Assembly: GCA_934140575.1 (NCBI GenBank)
Contig: CAKPBJ010000019.1
Span: 1-22,148 of the forward strand
Source of the DNA: an uncultured Bacilli bacterium
Lineage (GTDB): Bacteria; Bacillota_I; Bacilli_A; RF39; UBA660
Reading direction: 5' to 3'
DNA: 22,148 bases
Shown here: positions 15,004 through 22,148 of the stretch, one piece after another
How positions within the stretch are numbered: position 1 is the first letter of the stretch
Layout: each line of letters starts with the position of its first letter
Made by a program: the position numbers and the translations under genes
Notes under the pieces: model-generated
Database searches by the model: none
Told to the model about the DNA's origin: nothing
What the model saw: the letters and a program-made list of their open reading frames with translations, nothing else

Positions 15004-15780
15004 TTATTCTAATTCTGTACTTACAAACTTTAAATTTTTATCAAATTTCCAAAGTAAGTTATATTCCTCCTCAATAGTTGAAGTTGCTTTATTATATTTT
15101 TTTGCTTTTTGGTGTACTAAATAATAATTATCATCTTTTTCATATGAAATTATTTCTGTATCATAAGACATAATTGTTGTTCCGCCACATCTACTAAATA
15201 AATATATTTTATCTCTACTTCTATCTATTGCTTGAATTCGTGGGCATCCTAACTCAGATAGATCATCAAGCGTATAACTTGGTTCTTCATCAAAAAACTC
15301 TTTATATGCATTTTCAAAATCTGAAACTTTAATAACTGTTACCTTTTCACCTATATAGGTCTTATCATTTTTGATACCCTCATCTTCTGGAATTCTATTT
15401 ATCTCATCCTCCGTTAATATATAATTTTCAAATGTCCCTAAATTATATGTTACATTATATGCCATTTTCAATTTAACTTCTTTTGTTATATTAGATACAC
15501 CCTTATTAAAATATGTTGCAGTTACAACTTTACTAGTTATCGTATCATCAATAGAAGCCATTTCAATAAACTTATTTAATTTAGTTTTATCTTCCTCACT
15601 AACAGTATTTACATCATCTTTTTTCTCAGTTTCTTTTTCCACTTTCTCCTCAATCTTTGTATTTTCTTTTGCTACCAACTTATCCCTATTAAAAAATATA
15701 AAAGCACCAAGTCCTATACATAATATTAATAATATAATTATTATAATAACCCCTATATTTATTTTATCTTTTTCTTTCAT
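15004..15780 (-). CDS. Single-pass membrane protein of unknown function
   Basis: 258 residues, not recognised. Residues 1-8 are basic and about 9-31 form one strong hydrophobic helix, so the rest is probably extracytoplasmic. A charged K/E-rich linker (about 35-65) precedes a mixed alpha/beta body. The body contains KVSDFENAYKEFF (about residues 150-162), and two cysteines, one in ELGCPR and one in SRCGG, suit a disulfide outside the cell. It is not a lipoprotein: the cysteine in the helix lacks a lipobox context. ATG 15780 is chosen over the GTG at 15786 because GAGGTG lies 5 nt upstream. It has its own terminator. The adjacent membrane-tethered XRE regulator upstream is separated by a terminator, so a functional link is uncertain. 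Confidence 0.85.
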   Translation of the reverse strand: MKEKDKINIGVIIIIILLILCIGLGAFIFFNRDKLVAKENTKIEEKVEKETEKKDDVNTVSEEDKTKLNKFIEMASIDDTITSKVVTATYFNKGVSNITKEVKLKMAYNVTYNLGTFENYILTEDEINRIPEDEGIKNDKTYIGEKVTVIKVSDFENAYKEFFDEEPSYTLDDLSELGCPRIQAIDRSRDKIYLFSRCGGTTIMSYDTEIISYEKDDNYYLVHQKAKKYNKATSTIEEEYNLLWKFDKNLKFVSTELE

Positions 15781-15916
15781 ACACACACCTCTATCATAAT
15801 ATTATCCTATCAAAAATTATAAATCTAATCAAGATAATCAAAATTACTTATTTTATATATCATCTAAAAATAATATATTCTACTAGTTACTTAGTTCTAT
15901 TTTCTCTTTATATATC

Positions 15917-15946
15917 AAAAAAAAGACCAGAAATTTTATTCTGACC
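15917..15946 (-). terminator. Intrinsic terminator of the XRE/zinc-ribbon gene
   Basis: The minus-strand RNA stem GGUCAGAA/UUCUGGUC (two G-U pairs; plus 15939-15946 and 15925-15932) has a 6-nt loop and is followed by eight T. Confidence 0.75.
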
Positions 15947-15967
15947 TATCAAATAAAATATAATTTA

Positions 15968-16576
15968 CTATTTACTTATAACTTTCTTATGCCATGATTT
16001 TTTATTACAATTAGGACATTTCATTTTTCTTGTTCTATTAAAATGCGTAGAAAACAAAACACTTTTATAAGTTGGGATATATTTATAATTACAATTTGAA
16101 CATTCATAATATCCTGCAATTTGTTCAATTCTTATTGCATAACAAATTCCAATAACAAAAGGAATAACACCAAATACAATTAATACTATTCTTATCCAAT
16201 TATCCATTTGAACAAATGATGCAATCATAATACAAAGAAGCATAATTATTGATACTGTTACTCCAATAAATATTTCTAAGATAAGTAATTCTCTATCTCT
16301 TTGCTCTTTAATTCTTATCATTTCAAGTAAGTTTTCTTCTAACTTTTTTTCATTATCTTTCATATCTACAATACAACCACTAAATAAATCATTTATGGTA
16401 ATATTTAATATCTTACATAATTCTTGAATATTAGATACATCAGGAATACAGTTTCCATTTTCCCATTTAGAAACAGCTCTATCTGACACATTTAATTTTT
16501 CTGCTAACTCACATTGTGTTAATCCACTTTCTTTTCTTTTTTGTTGAATAAACTTACCAATCTTAATTTGATCCAT
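15968..16576 (-). CDS. Membrane-associated XRE-family regulator with C-terminal zinc ribbon
   Basis: 202 residues. Residues about 6-62 are a Cro/C1-type helix-turn-helix (GLTQCELAEKLNVSDRAVS and WENGNCIPD). A helical linker (70-97) leads to two hydrophobic helices at about 100-121 and 128-148. The tail holds a zinc-ribbon-like pair of CxxC motifs, C159/C162 and C187/C190, separated by a basic segment. The layout suggests a DNA-binding protein held at the membrane, with the ribbon cytoplasmic if both helices cross. AAGGAG lies 9 nt before the ATG. A long leader (about 85 nt) contains the inverted arms GAACAC/GAGTTC, a possible autoregulatory site. Its target is unknown. Confidence 0.88.
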   Translation of the reverse strand: MDQIKIGKFIQQKRKESGLTQCELAEKLNVSDRAVSKWENGNCIPDVSNIQELCKILNITINDLFSGCIVDMKDNEKKLEENLLEMIRIKEQRDRELLILEIFIGVTVSIIMLLCIMIASFVQMDNWIRIVLIVFGVIPFVIGICYAIRIEQIAGYYECSNCNYKYIPTYKSVLFSTHFNRTRKMKCPNCNKKSWHKKVISK

Positions 16577-16668
16577 ATAGTTTTTCTCCTTTCGAATTTA
16601 ATCATATACTACTTATTATGAATTTAACACGAACACAAAGTTGAGTTCAGCAAATTACTATTTATTCA

Positions 16669-16677
16669 ATTATACCA
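16669..16677 (-). promoter_or_regulatory. Extended -10 promoter of the XRE/zinc-ribbon gene
   Basis: The minus strand reads TGGTATAAT (16677-16669), a perfect -10 with the TGn extension. No good -35 is seen. Confidence 0.5.
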
Positions 16678-16724
16678 CATTTTTTCTAAATTAGATTATT
16701 CGGATTATTACTACCCTATGAGCA

Positions 16725-17939
16725 TTATAATTTAAAATATTTAATTACGAATTTTGTTCCTAGTTTGTTTGATTCAACGCTAACATTTCCGTTATCTTCT
16801 TCAATAATAGTCTTTGCTAAAGCCAGTCCAATACCTATACTATCAGATGTAGCATTTTCACCTTTATAAAATCTCTCAAAGATATGTGCTATATCTTTTT
16901 TAGAAATACCATCACCAGTATCAATAATTTCAATCATTGAATATACATTATTATCTTCTATATTAATTGTTACTTTTGAAGCATTTTTAGAGTGATCTAT
17001 AGCATTTTTTAATATATTAGTTATTGCTTCAATTTGCCATTTAGAATCACATACAATTTTAGAATTTACTTTAGTATTAAATTCAATATTAATATTTCTT
17101 AAATCACATAAAGCAGAAACATTTTTAATGGATTCTTTAATAATATTTTGTAAATCGTTTTTTTGCTTTATAAAATAGACTGTATTAGCTTCAAACTTTG
17201 ATAATTTTAAAAGTGCTTGTACTAAAAAATTAATATTTACAACATTTCTTTTTATATCTCTAATAAAATCATTTCTAACACACTTATCCATATCAGGATC
17301 TTCAATAATATTGTCTAACATTACTAATATACTAGTAAGTGGAGTTTTTAATTGATGAGAAATATCTTCTAATGATTTTTTTAGATTTATTTTATCCTTG
17401 TTAGAATTTTCGGCTGATTCTTTTAACATTATGGTAGTTTTATATATTTCATTTTTTAAAATTGATAATTCATCTTCTGATATCGAATCGATCTGTAATT
17501 CATAATTCTTTTTGTTTATTTCTTCTATACATTTAATAATTTCTTTAATATCATTTTCTTTTTTATGATTATAACTGATATATAGAATAAGTAAAGTGAT
17601 AATTGTTATTACTAAAAATGACATATTAACAACTAAAAAGATATGATAACTTTGATCATTTTTTAAAAGTATAGATTTATTATCTACATCAATTCCATAT
17701 TTGATAAAAAAATCATTAGATTCAAATTCGTCACTATTTAAAATTGTAATAATTTCTTTATCCGTTATTTCTGGATACTTATCTTTGATTACATTAATAA
17801 TAGCACCAATTTTATTATTAAAATTTTTAGTATAAGTATTATATTCATATATATTTAATGTTAGGAACGAAACAAATAAACATATTGATACAATAAATGT
17901 AGAAATAAAATACTGTTTTAATTTAATTTTATTCTTCAT
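16725..17939 (-). CDS. HisKA-type sensor histidine kinase
   Basis: 404 residues. Two membrane helices at about 8-30 and 100-122 enclose an extracytoplasmic sensing segment of about 70 residues. After a linker comes the HisKA dimerisation helix with the phosphorylated histidine H195 in ISHQLKTPL. The ATPase domain shows the N box NILKNAIDHS (308-317), DTGDGIS (340-346), FERFYKG (354-360) and GIGLALA (369-375). The sensor is larger than the short-loop BceS type, so direct ligand sensing is possible. The ATG at 17939 overlaps the end of the response-regulator gene by 11 nt, with AGGAT just upstream, so the pair is coupled. It presumably phosphorylates the adjacent OmpR-type regulator and controls the ABC transporter genes upstream. 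I saw no clear terminator after it. Confidence 0.93.
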   Translation of the reverse strand: MKNKIKLKQYFISTFIVSICLFVSFLTLNIYEYNTYTKNFNNKIGAIINVIKDKYPEITDKEIITILNSDEFESNDFFIKYGIDVDNKSILLKNDQSYHIFLVVNMSFLVITIITLLILYISYNHKKENDIKEIIKCIEEINKKNYELQIDSISEDELSILKNEIYKTTIMLKESAENSNKDKINLKKSLEDISHQLKTPLTSILVMLDNIIEDPDMDKCVRNDFIRDIKRNVVNINFLVQALLKLSKFEANTVYFIKQKNDLQNIIKESIKNVSALCDLRNINIEFNTKVNSKIVCDSKWQIEAITNILKNAIDHSKNASKVTINIEDNNVYSMIEIIDTGDGISKKDIAHIFERFYKGENATSDSIGIGLALAKTIIEEDNGNVSVESNKLGTKFVIKYFKL

Positions 17940-18585
17940 CAATCCTATAACCCATTCCTTTAATAGTAGTAATAATATCTGTTCCTATTTTTTCTCTAAT
18001 TCTTTTGAAATAGACGGTAACCGTATGATCATCTACATAATTACCAGTCCAATCCCAAATTTTATCTAATATAACATTTCTACTAACTACTTTATTTAAG
18101 TTATTAAATAATAAATTTACAAGTTTTAATTCTAATGCAGTTAGTTCAATAGGAATATTATCTTTCATTAAAACAAATTTATCCATATCGTAAGAAATAT
18201 CTTTTACTTTAATAATATTTTTCTTTTTAGATCTTAATAATATTCTATTAACTCTTGCAAGTAATTCTTTAGAGCTAAAAGGTTTAGTTATATAATCTTC
18301 AGCACCTACATTTAATCCTTTAACAATATCATCTTCTTCATCTTTAGCTGTTAAAAAAATAGTAGGAATTTTTAAATTCTTAATAGTATTTTCAAATAAG
18401 TTAAATCCATTTCCATCTGGTAAAGTTATATCAAGTATTATTAAATCAATGTTGGAGTTATTTAATAAATATTCTTTTGAATCTTTTATAGTAGTTTTTA
18501 CAGTTAAATTATAGTTATTTTTTTCAAAAGAGTATGTGAGTCCTTTTATAATTGATTCTGTATCTTCAATTAACAAAATATTCAT
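17929..18585 (-). CDS. OmpR/PhoB-family response regulator
   Basis: 218 residues. The receiver domain (1-115) has the acidic pair E7/D8, the phosphorylated D52 in LILDITLPDG, T79 and K101 in TKPF. The C-terminal winged helix (about 125-216) carries ELTALELKLVNLL and the recognition region DDHTVTVYFKRIREKIG, ending TIKGMGYRID, as in OmpR/PhoB proteins. SD AAGGAG lies 7 nt before the ATG at 18585. The gene follows the ABC permease and overlaps the sensor kinase, so it likely regulates the transporter; the 11-bp direct repeat in the ABC promoter is the right type of site for this family. Confidence 0.95.
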   Translation of the reverse strand: MNILLIEDTESIIKGLTYSFEKNNYNLTVKTTIKDSKEYLLNNSNIDLIILDITLPDGNGFNLFENTIKNLKIPTIFLTAKDEEDDIVKGLNVGAEDYITKPFSSKELLARVNRILLRSKKKNIIKVKDISYDMDKFVLMKDNIPIELTALELKLVNLLFNNLNKVVSRNVILDKIWDWTGNYVDDHTVTVYFKRIREKIGTDIITTIKGMGYRIDEE

Positions 18586-18610
18586 ATATTAGCTCCTTTC
18601 ATTACATAAT

Positions 18611-18619
18611 ATTATACCA
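18611..18619 (-). promoter_or_regulatory. Internal extended -10 promoter for the regulator-kinase pair
   Basis: The minus strand reads TGGTATAAT (18619-18611), immediately after the 12-bp hairpin. No -35 match is present. It would give the regulator gene a short leader that lacks the hairpin. Confidence 0.55.
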
Positions 18620-18620
18620 C

Positions 18621-18649
18621 AATATAAGGAGCTTTTCGCTCCTTATATT
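18621..18649 (-). promoter_or_regulatory. Perfect 12-bp hairpin without U-tract, containing SD-like and anti-SD arms
   Basis: On the minus strand AATATAAGGAGC (18649-18638) pairs fully with GCTCCTTATATT (18632-18621) around GAAAA. It overlaps the permease stop codon. Neither strand has a following T-run, so it is not a standard terminator. The 3' arm GCTCCTT is also complementary to the SD AAGGAGC (18598-18592) of the regulator gene downstream. Confidence 0.8.
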
Positions 18650-21269
18650 AGATATTCTCATTTCTAATTGTTTCAATAGTATTTTGTTTATTTATTTTAC
18701 TCATTGAATACTTCATAATTAATGAAATAAGTATAAATACAACAGCTATAGCAATTAATATTGCTACAATAGGAAGCTTATAAGGTATTCCTGATTCTTC
18801 TGATAAGAAATGGTAAATAATGTATGATAATGCTATTCCAATAGGTACACCAAAGAATAGAGATTTAATACCCATAAATAAACTTTCTAATCGAATCATC
18901 CTGTTAAATTCTTTTGTTGTCATACCAACTGATTTTAACATAGCAAATTCTTGTTTTCGTAGTTCCATATTAGTAGTAATAGTATTAAAAATATTAGTTA
19001 TACCGATTAATGAAATTACAATTATAAATCCATAAAGAAATATTCCTACTAAAGTAAATAAGTTACTCATTATTTTAACATTTTCATCTACATTATTAAT
19101 GTTATAATCTTCGCCTTTTAAGAAATCATCAAGATCATCTTGTAATTTATTAGCATCATTTGATTTATAATAGATTGCCAATGGTTTAGATTTGAAATTA
19201 GCATTAAACATTTCATCACTAATAATTAAACAATCTATATCAACACCTTTCAAACCAAAAGGTTTAACATCAGACGTTGCTCCAATTTCTATTTTTATTG
19301 CTTTATTTTTATCGGTGATAGTAGCATCAATAATATCACCTTTATTAAAGTTAAATACTCTCATATATTTAGTAGTTAACTTATTATTTTTATTATAGTT
19401 AGAAATATATTCTTTATCGACAAGTATAGCTTTGTTTCTAAATTCATTATAATTTAAACCTAAGGAGTCAACATATTTTTTAAATTGCTCTTCTCCAATA
19501 GAAATTATAGATACATAAGTAGGATTATTTTTATCAATTGCTAAATTTAAAAACTTAGCATATTCTTTATTATAATGATTTCCTGTAAAAGAAATTTCAC
19601 TACTTCTAAATATTGTATAATCTTCTATATTATCTAATCTAGTTGTTTCTATAAATTTATTATAAGATTCATTGTTTGTAACAGTTGTAGATAATGAAAT
19701 ATTAAAATCAGATATTTCTAATTCATGATCTACTTGTTGAAATGTCAATACCATAAATCCTGATAAAGCAATAAATATAAATACAGAAACAACTATTGAT
19801 ATTACTGTAGTTCTATATTTTTTCTTATTTCTTTTTAAGTTTTTAAATGATATTTCGCCACCTACACCAAATATACTTTTTATTAATTTTGGTGATTTAA
19901 TCTTTTTAGGATTTATTTTAATATTAGCACTATTTCTAATAGAATCTATTGGAGATACTTTAGATGCTCGTTTTGCACTCCTGAAAGCTGAGAAATAAAT
20001 AGTTACTATACCAAGTATTATGGCTACTAAAACAGACAACCAAGAAAAAGAAAATACTAATTTTAAACCTTCTACTAATGTACCTTCTAAATAATAATTA
20101 CTTATGATAATAAGTATATATGATGCTATAAAGCCAAGTAAAAGTCCTAATGGAATACCAATTAATCCTAATATTGTAGCTTCATAAAAAACATTTCTTT
20201 TAATTTGTCTTTTAGTTGCTCCAATACTTCTTAACATACCATATTGCTTTATTTTCTCTGTAATAGAAATATCAAAACTATTTTTTATACAAAATATTGA
20301 AGTAAATACAATTATTCCTATTACAATTCCTACAACAATACCTAAAACGCCAATACCACTATTTGAAATAGGATTTGTTTCTAAAGCAATTAAATAAGAA
20401 TTAACATTTATATCACTATATTTTGCTTTATCCATTTGATTTAGATATTCTTTTAATTCTTTATTTGATGTTCCTTCTTGATTATTAACTTTCTTAAATA
20501 ATTTTGCATCAACACCTAATATATTAGCAATAGTCTCATAACTGTTTTTTACACCATCTTTTGAAAATCTTGCATATACATCAACAATTCCATTTATTTT
20601 ATTTTCTTCAAGATAAGTTATAAATGTATATCCTGGTGCAGAATAACCTTCTATATTTGTAGCTGGTCTTTCTATAATACCAACTATTTTATAAGTTTTA
20701 GAAGTAGTCGCAACAATGGATTCACCATTTCCAACTTCATCAGATTTTTGATATAAATTATTTTGATTAAGTTCAAATCCATCAAAAGTAACTCTTTTTC
20801 CAATGTCTAAAGTAATAGAATCACCAACATTTAGAAATAATCTACCATTTGTTTTTAAATGAGTTGGTATTACTACTTCATTTTCATTTTCAGGAAGCCT
20901 TCCATCCACCAGTTTAACAGATAAATTTTTTAAAGAATCTTTAGTAAATGCCTTTATAAAAGCGTAAGGTTTATATTCATTTTTAGAGTCTATTTTAGCA
21001 TAACCAACATTTTTAGTAATATTGACAGTTTCTATATTTCTATTGTTTTCAAATATATCGATATCACTAACAGGGACATTGTAAAATGCAGTATGAAAGT
21101 TTCCTTTTTCGCATGTTTCGTATTTAATTAATGATTTTATACCACTAGAGTATATAGATGCTACAGCTGTTATTAAAGCAACAGATAGCATAATACCAAT
21201 AATAGTAACTATAGTTCTTTTCTTATTTAATTTAAGATTTTTAATTGTTAATTTGTTAAGTAAACTCAT
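18648..21269 (-). CDS. Dual-FtsX ABC transporter permease
   Basis: 873 residues. It contains two FtsX/MacB-type halves: a first helix at about 19-40, a large extracytoplasmic domain (about 45-300), helices at about 306-328, 362-390 and 408-430; then a second unit with a helix at about 488-510, another outer domain (about 515-735) and helices at about 738-760, 797-820 and 833-855. The conserved cytoplasmic loop is duplicated as KQYGMLRSIGATKRQI (341-356) and QEFAMLKSVGMTTKEF. Such permeases work with one MacB/LolD-like ATPase, encoded just upstream, and act in lipoprotein release, export or antimicrobial peptide resistance; which applies here is unknown. SD GGAGGT precedes the ATG; only 2 nt separate it from the ATPase gene. 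The two-component genes follow in the same direction. Confidence 0.93.
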   Translation of the reverse strand: MSLLNKLTIKNLKLNKKRTIVTIIGIMLSVALITAVASIYSSGIKSLIKYETCEKGNFHTAFYNVPVSDIDIFENNRNIETVNITKNVGYAKIDSKNEYKPYAFIKAFTKDSLKNLSVKLVDGRLPENENEVVIPTHLKTNGRLFLNVGDSITLDIGKRVTFDGFELNQNNLYQKSDEVGNGESIVATTSKTYKIVGIIERPATNIEGYSAPGYTFITYLEENKINGIVDVYARFSKDGVKNSYETIANILGVDAKLFKKVNNQEGTSNKELKEYLNQMDKAKYSDINVNSYLIALETNPISNSGIGVLGIVVGIVIGIIVFTSIFCIKNSFDISITEKIKQYGMLRSIGATKRQIKRNVFYEATILGLIGIPLGLLLGFIASYILIIISNYYLEGTLVEGLKLVFSFSWLSVLVAIILGIVTIYFSAFRSAKRASKVSPIDSIRNSANIKINPKKIKSPKLIKSIFGVGGEISFKNLKRNKKKYRTTVISIVVSVFIFIALSGFMVLTFQQVDHELEISDFNISLSTTVTNNESYNKFIETTRLDNIEDYTIFRSSEISFTGNHYNKEYAKFLNLAIDKNNPTYVSIISIGEEQFKKYVDSLGLNYNEFRNKAILVDKEYISNYNKNNKLTTKYMRVFNFNKGDIIDATITDKNKAIKIEIGATSDVKPFGLKGVDIDCLIISDEMFNANFKSKPLAIYYKSNDANKLQDDLDDFLKGEDYNINNVDENVKIMSNLFTLVGIFLYGFIIVISLIGITNIFNTITTNMELRKQEFAMLKSVGMTTKEFNRMIRLESLFMGIKSLFFGVPIGIALSYIIYHFLSEESGIPYKLPIVAILIAIAVVFILISLIMKYSMSKINKQNTIETIRNENI

Positions 21270-21271
21270 AA

Positions 21272-21943
21272 TTATACCTCCTCAACAATTTTTCCATCTT
21301 CAATTTTAATTATCCTATCAGCTACTTTTGCAATTTCCATATTGTGAGTAATCATAATAATTGTTTGATTAAGTTCTTTATTTGATTTTTTTAGTAGAGC
21401 AACTATTTCATCACTTGATTTAGAATCCAAGTTACCAGTTGGCTCATCAGCTAGTATAATTGTAGGATTAGTAATTAAAGCACGACCAATACTTGTTCTT
21501 TGCTGTTGTCCACCAGATAATTCATTAGGAAGATGAGTTCTTCTATTTTGTAATCCTAACAGTTTTAACATATCGTTCAATTTTCCTTTATCAACCTCAC
21601 GATTATCTAATGAAAGTGGTAGTGTTATATTTTCTTCTACATTTAATATAGGTATTAAATTATAGAATTGATATATTAATCCTACCTGTCTTCTTCTAAA
21701 TATAGCAAGTTTATCATCATTAAAATTAAATATATCTTTACCATCAATAAACACCTTGCCAGAAGATGGTCGATCAACACCTCCAATCAAATGTAGTAGG
21801 GTTGATTTACCAGATCCTGATGCACCAACTATTGCTACAAATTCGCCCTTTTCTACCGAAAAAGAAATATGATCTAATGCAATAACTTTTGTTGTATCCT
21901 TACCATAAATTTTAGTTAGATTATCTACTTTCAAAATTTCCAT
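21272..21943 (-). CDS. ABC transporter ATP-binding protein (MacB/LolD/BceA type)
   Basis: 223 residues, normal for this class. Walker A GASGSGKST is at 40-48, the Q loop at Q92 in YQFYN, the signature LSGGQQQR at 142-149, Walker B IILADEPTGNLDS around 162-174 with E167 as catalytic base, and the switch histidine H200 in THN. The NLDS motif after Walker B is typical of the MacB/LolD/FtsE group that pairs with FtsX-type permeases. The start at 21943 is chosen over 21988 because GGAGG lies about 11 nt upstream and residues before it do not fit the family. It is the first gene of the cassette and powers the permease encoded 2 nt downstream. Confidence 0.95.
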   Translation of the reverse strand: MEILKVDNLTKIYGKDTTKVIALDHISFSVEKGEFVAIVGASGSGKSTLLHLIGGVDRPSSGKVFIDGKDIFNFNDDKLAIFRRRQVGLIYQFYNLIPILNVEENITLPLSLDNREVDKGKLNDMLKLLGLQNRRTHLPNELSGGQQQRTSIGRALITNPTIILADEPTGNLDSKSSDEIVALLKKSNKELNQTIIMITHNMEIAKVADRIIKIEDGKIVEEV

Positions 21944-21977
21944 AATTAACAATTCCTCCTTTTCACAATAATATTGT

Positions 21978-22007
21978 ATTATAATCAATGTTACAACTAA
22001 GTTACAA
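21978..22007 (-). promoter_or_regulatory. Promoter and 11-bp direct-repeat operator of the ABC/two-component cassette
   Basis: A TATAAT -10 lies at 21983-21978 on the minus strand with no good -35 hexamer. Instead, two identical TTGTAAC copies (plus 21990-21996 and 22001-22007, GTTACAA) sit exactly 11 bp apart across the -35 region. Tandem half-sites with an 11-bp period are the binding pattern of OmpR/PhoB-type regulators, and such a regulator is encoded in the cassette. An overlapping TACAAT at 21978-21973 is an alternative -10. Confidence 0.6.
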
Positions 22008-22011
22008 AATC

Positions 22012-22035
22012 AAAAAAAGCAGATTTTTCTGCTTT
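22012..22035 (-). terminator. Intrinsic terminator of a gene upstream of the ABC cassette
   Basis: AAAGCAGA pairs with TCTGCTTT (plus 22016-22023 and 22028-22035) around an A-rich 4-nt loop, followed on the minus strand by a T-run. It ends transcription arriving from beyond 22148. Confidence 0.8.
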
Positions 22036-22085
22036 AATGATTGTTATATTATTATATTACGAACAATTAGATAAATTGTAATTTA

Positions 22086-22148
22086 TTATATTCCTTTTTT
22101 AATTTTAATTTTATATTGATTAGTTTGCTCTATAATATTTATAATCAA
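22086..22148 (-). CDS. Possible C-terminal end of an upstream gene (20 codons)
   Basis: One minus-strand frame is open from the edge to a TAA at 22088-22086 and encodes a basic tail, ...TNQYKIKIKKGI. The terminator about 50 nt further supports a gene ending near here, but 20 codons in such A+T-rich DNA are weak evidence. Confidence 0.3.
   Translation of the reverse strand: MIINIIEQTNQYKIKIKKGI

Noticed and set aside
18621..18649. Hairpin as an intrinsic terminator of the permease gene
   Set aside because: No T-run follows on either strand, so a regulatory or processing role is preferred.
18820..19398. Plus-strand ORFs inside the permease gene
   Set aside because: They mirror the hydrophobic minus-strand permease frame and have no SD or promoter.
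1..22148. Mollicute-type genetic code (TGA = Trp) because of the high A+T content
   Set aside because: TGA terminates tnpB and the HipA-like gene at the expected family ends, and TGG encodes the conserved tryptophans (for example in WCGPC).

Overview
The window is about 72-75% A+T by eye. Every gene I can support lies on the minus strand, so the annotation is best read from the right end (22148) to the left end (1). The base composition, the strong Shine-Dalgarno sites (GGAGG, AAAGGAG), the sigma-A-like promoters, the U-tailed intrinsic terminators and the families present (OmpR/HisKA system beside a dual-FtsX ABC transporter, GH25/LysM/SpoIID-like envelope proteins, TrxB-TrxA) all point to a low-GC Bacillota, probably an uncultured gut-type Clostridia or Bacilli lineage. 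TGA is used as a stop (tnpB, the HipA-like gene), so the genetic code is standard 11 and not Mollicute code 4. The species cannot be named from the sequence alone.

Right block (22148-16725): a possible C-terminal scrap of an upstream gene and its terminator are followed by a four-gene operon-like cassette: ABC ATPase, a large dual-FtsX permease, an OmpR-type response regulator and a HisKA sensor kinase. The first promoter carries two GTTACAA copies spaced exactly 11 bp, a good candidate operator for the cassette's own regulator. Between the permease and the regulator is a perfect 12-bp hairpin without a U-tract, next to a second internal promoter.

Middle block (16576-11594): a membrane-attached XRE-type regulator with a C-terminal zinc ribbon, a single-pass membrane protein of unknown function, a solo TnpB nuclease gene with a likely omega-RNA/right-end region downstream, and a secreted GH25 muramidase containing a second, degenerate GH25 copy and a LysM-like segment.

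Next block (11510-7189): a HipA-like kinase gene overlapping by 4 nt a small gene with an mTERF-like repeat, closed by a strong terminator. Then comes a three-gene envelope or spore-related cluster (four-LysM protein, transthyretin-like fold protein, SpoIID-like plus three peptidoglycan-binding domains), none with a signal peptide.

Left block (7099-1): a 99-aa coiled-coil protein, a trxB-trxA operon, a membrane-anchored protein of unknown function, a MATE transporter fused to a cytidylate-kinase-like domain, and a superfamily 2 helicase cut by the window edge. The helicase has a 540-residue N-terminal extension that begins with an ADP-ribosyltransferase-like pattern. Most of these units have their own promoter and terminator, so the block is a series of short transcription units.

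The best candidates for something new are the N-terminally extended helicase, the kinase/mTERF-like pair, the MATE-kinase fusion, the TnpB/omega-RNA locus and the SD/anti-SD hairpin in the ABC-two-component cassette.
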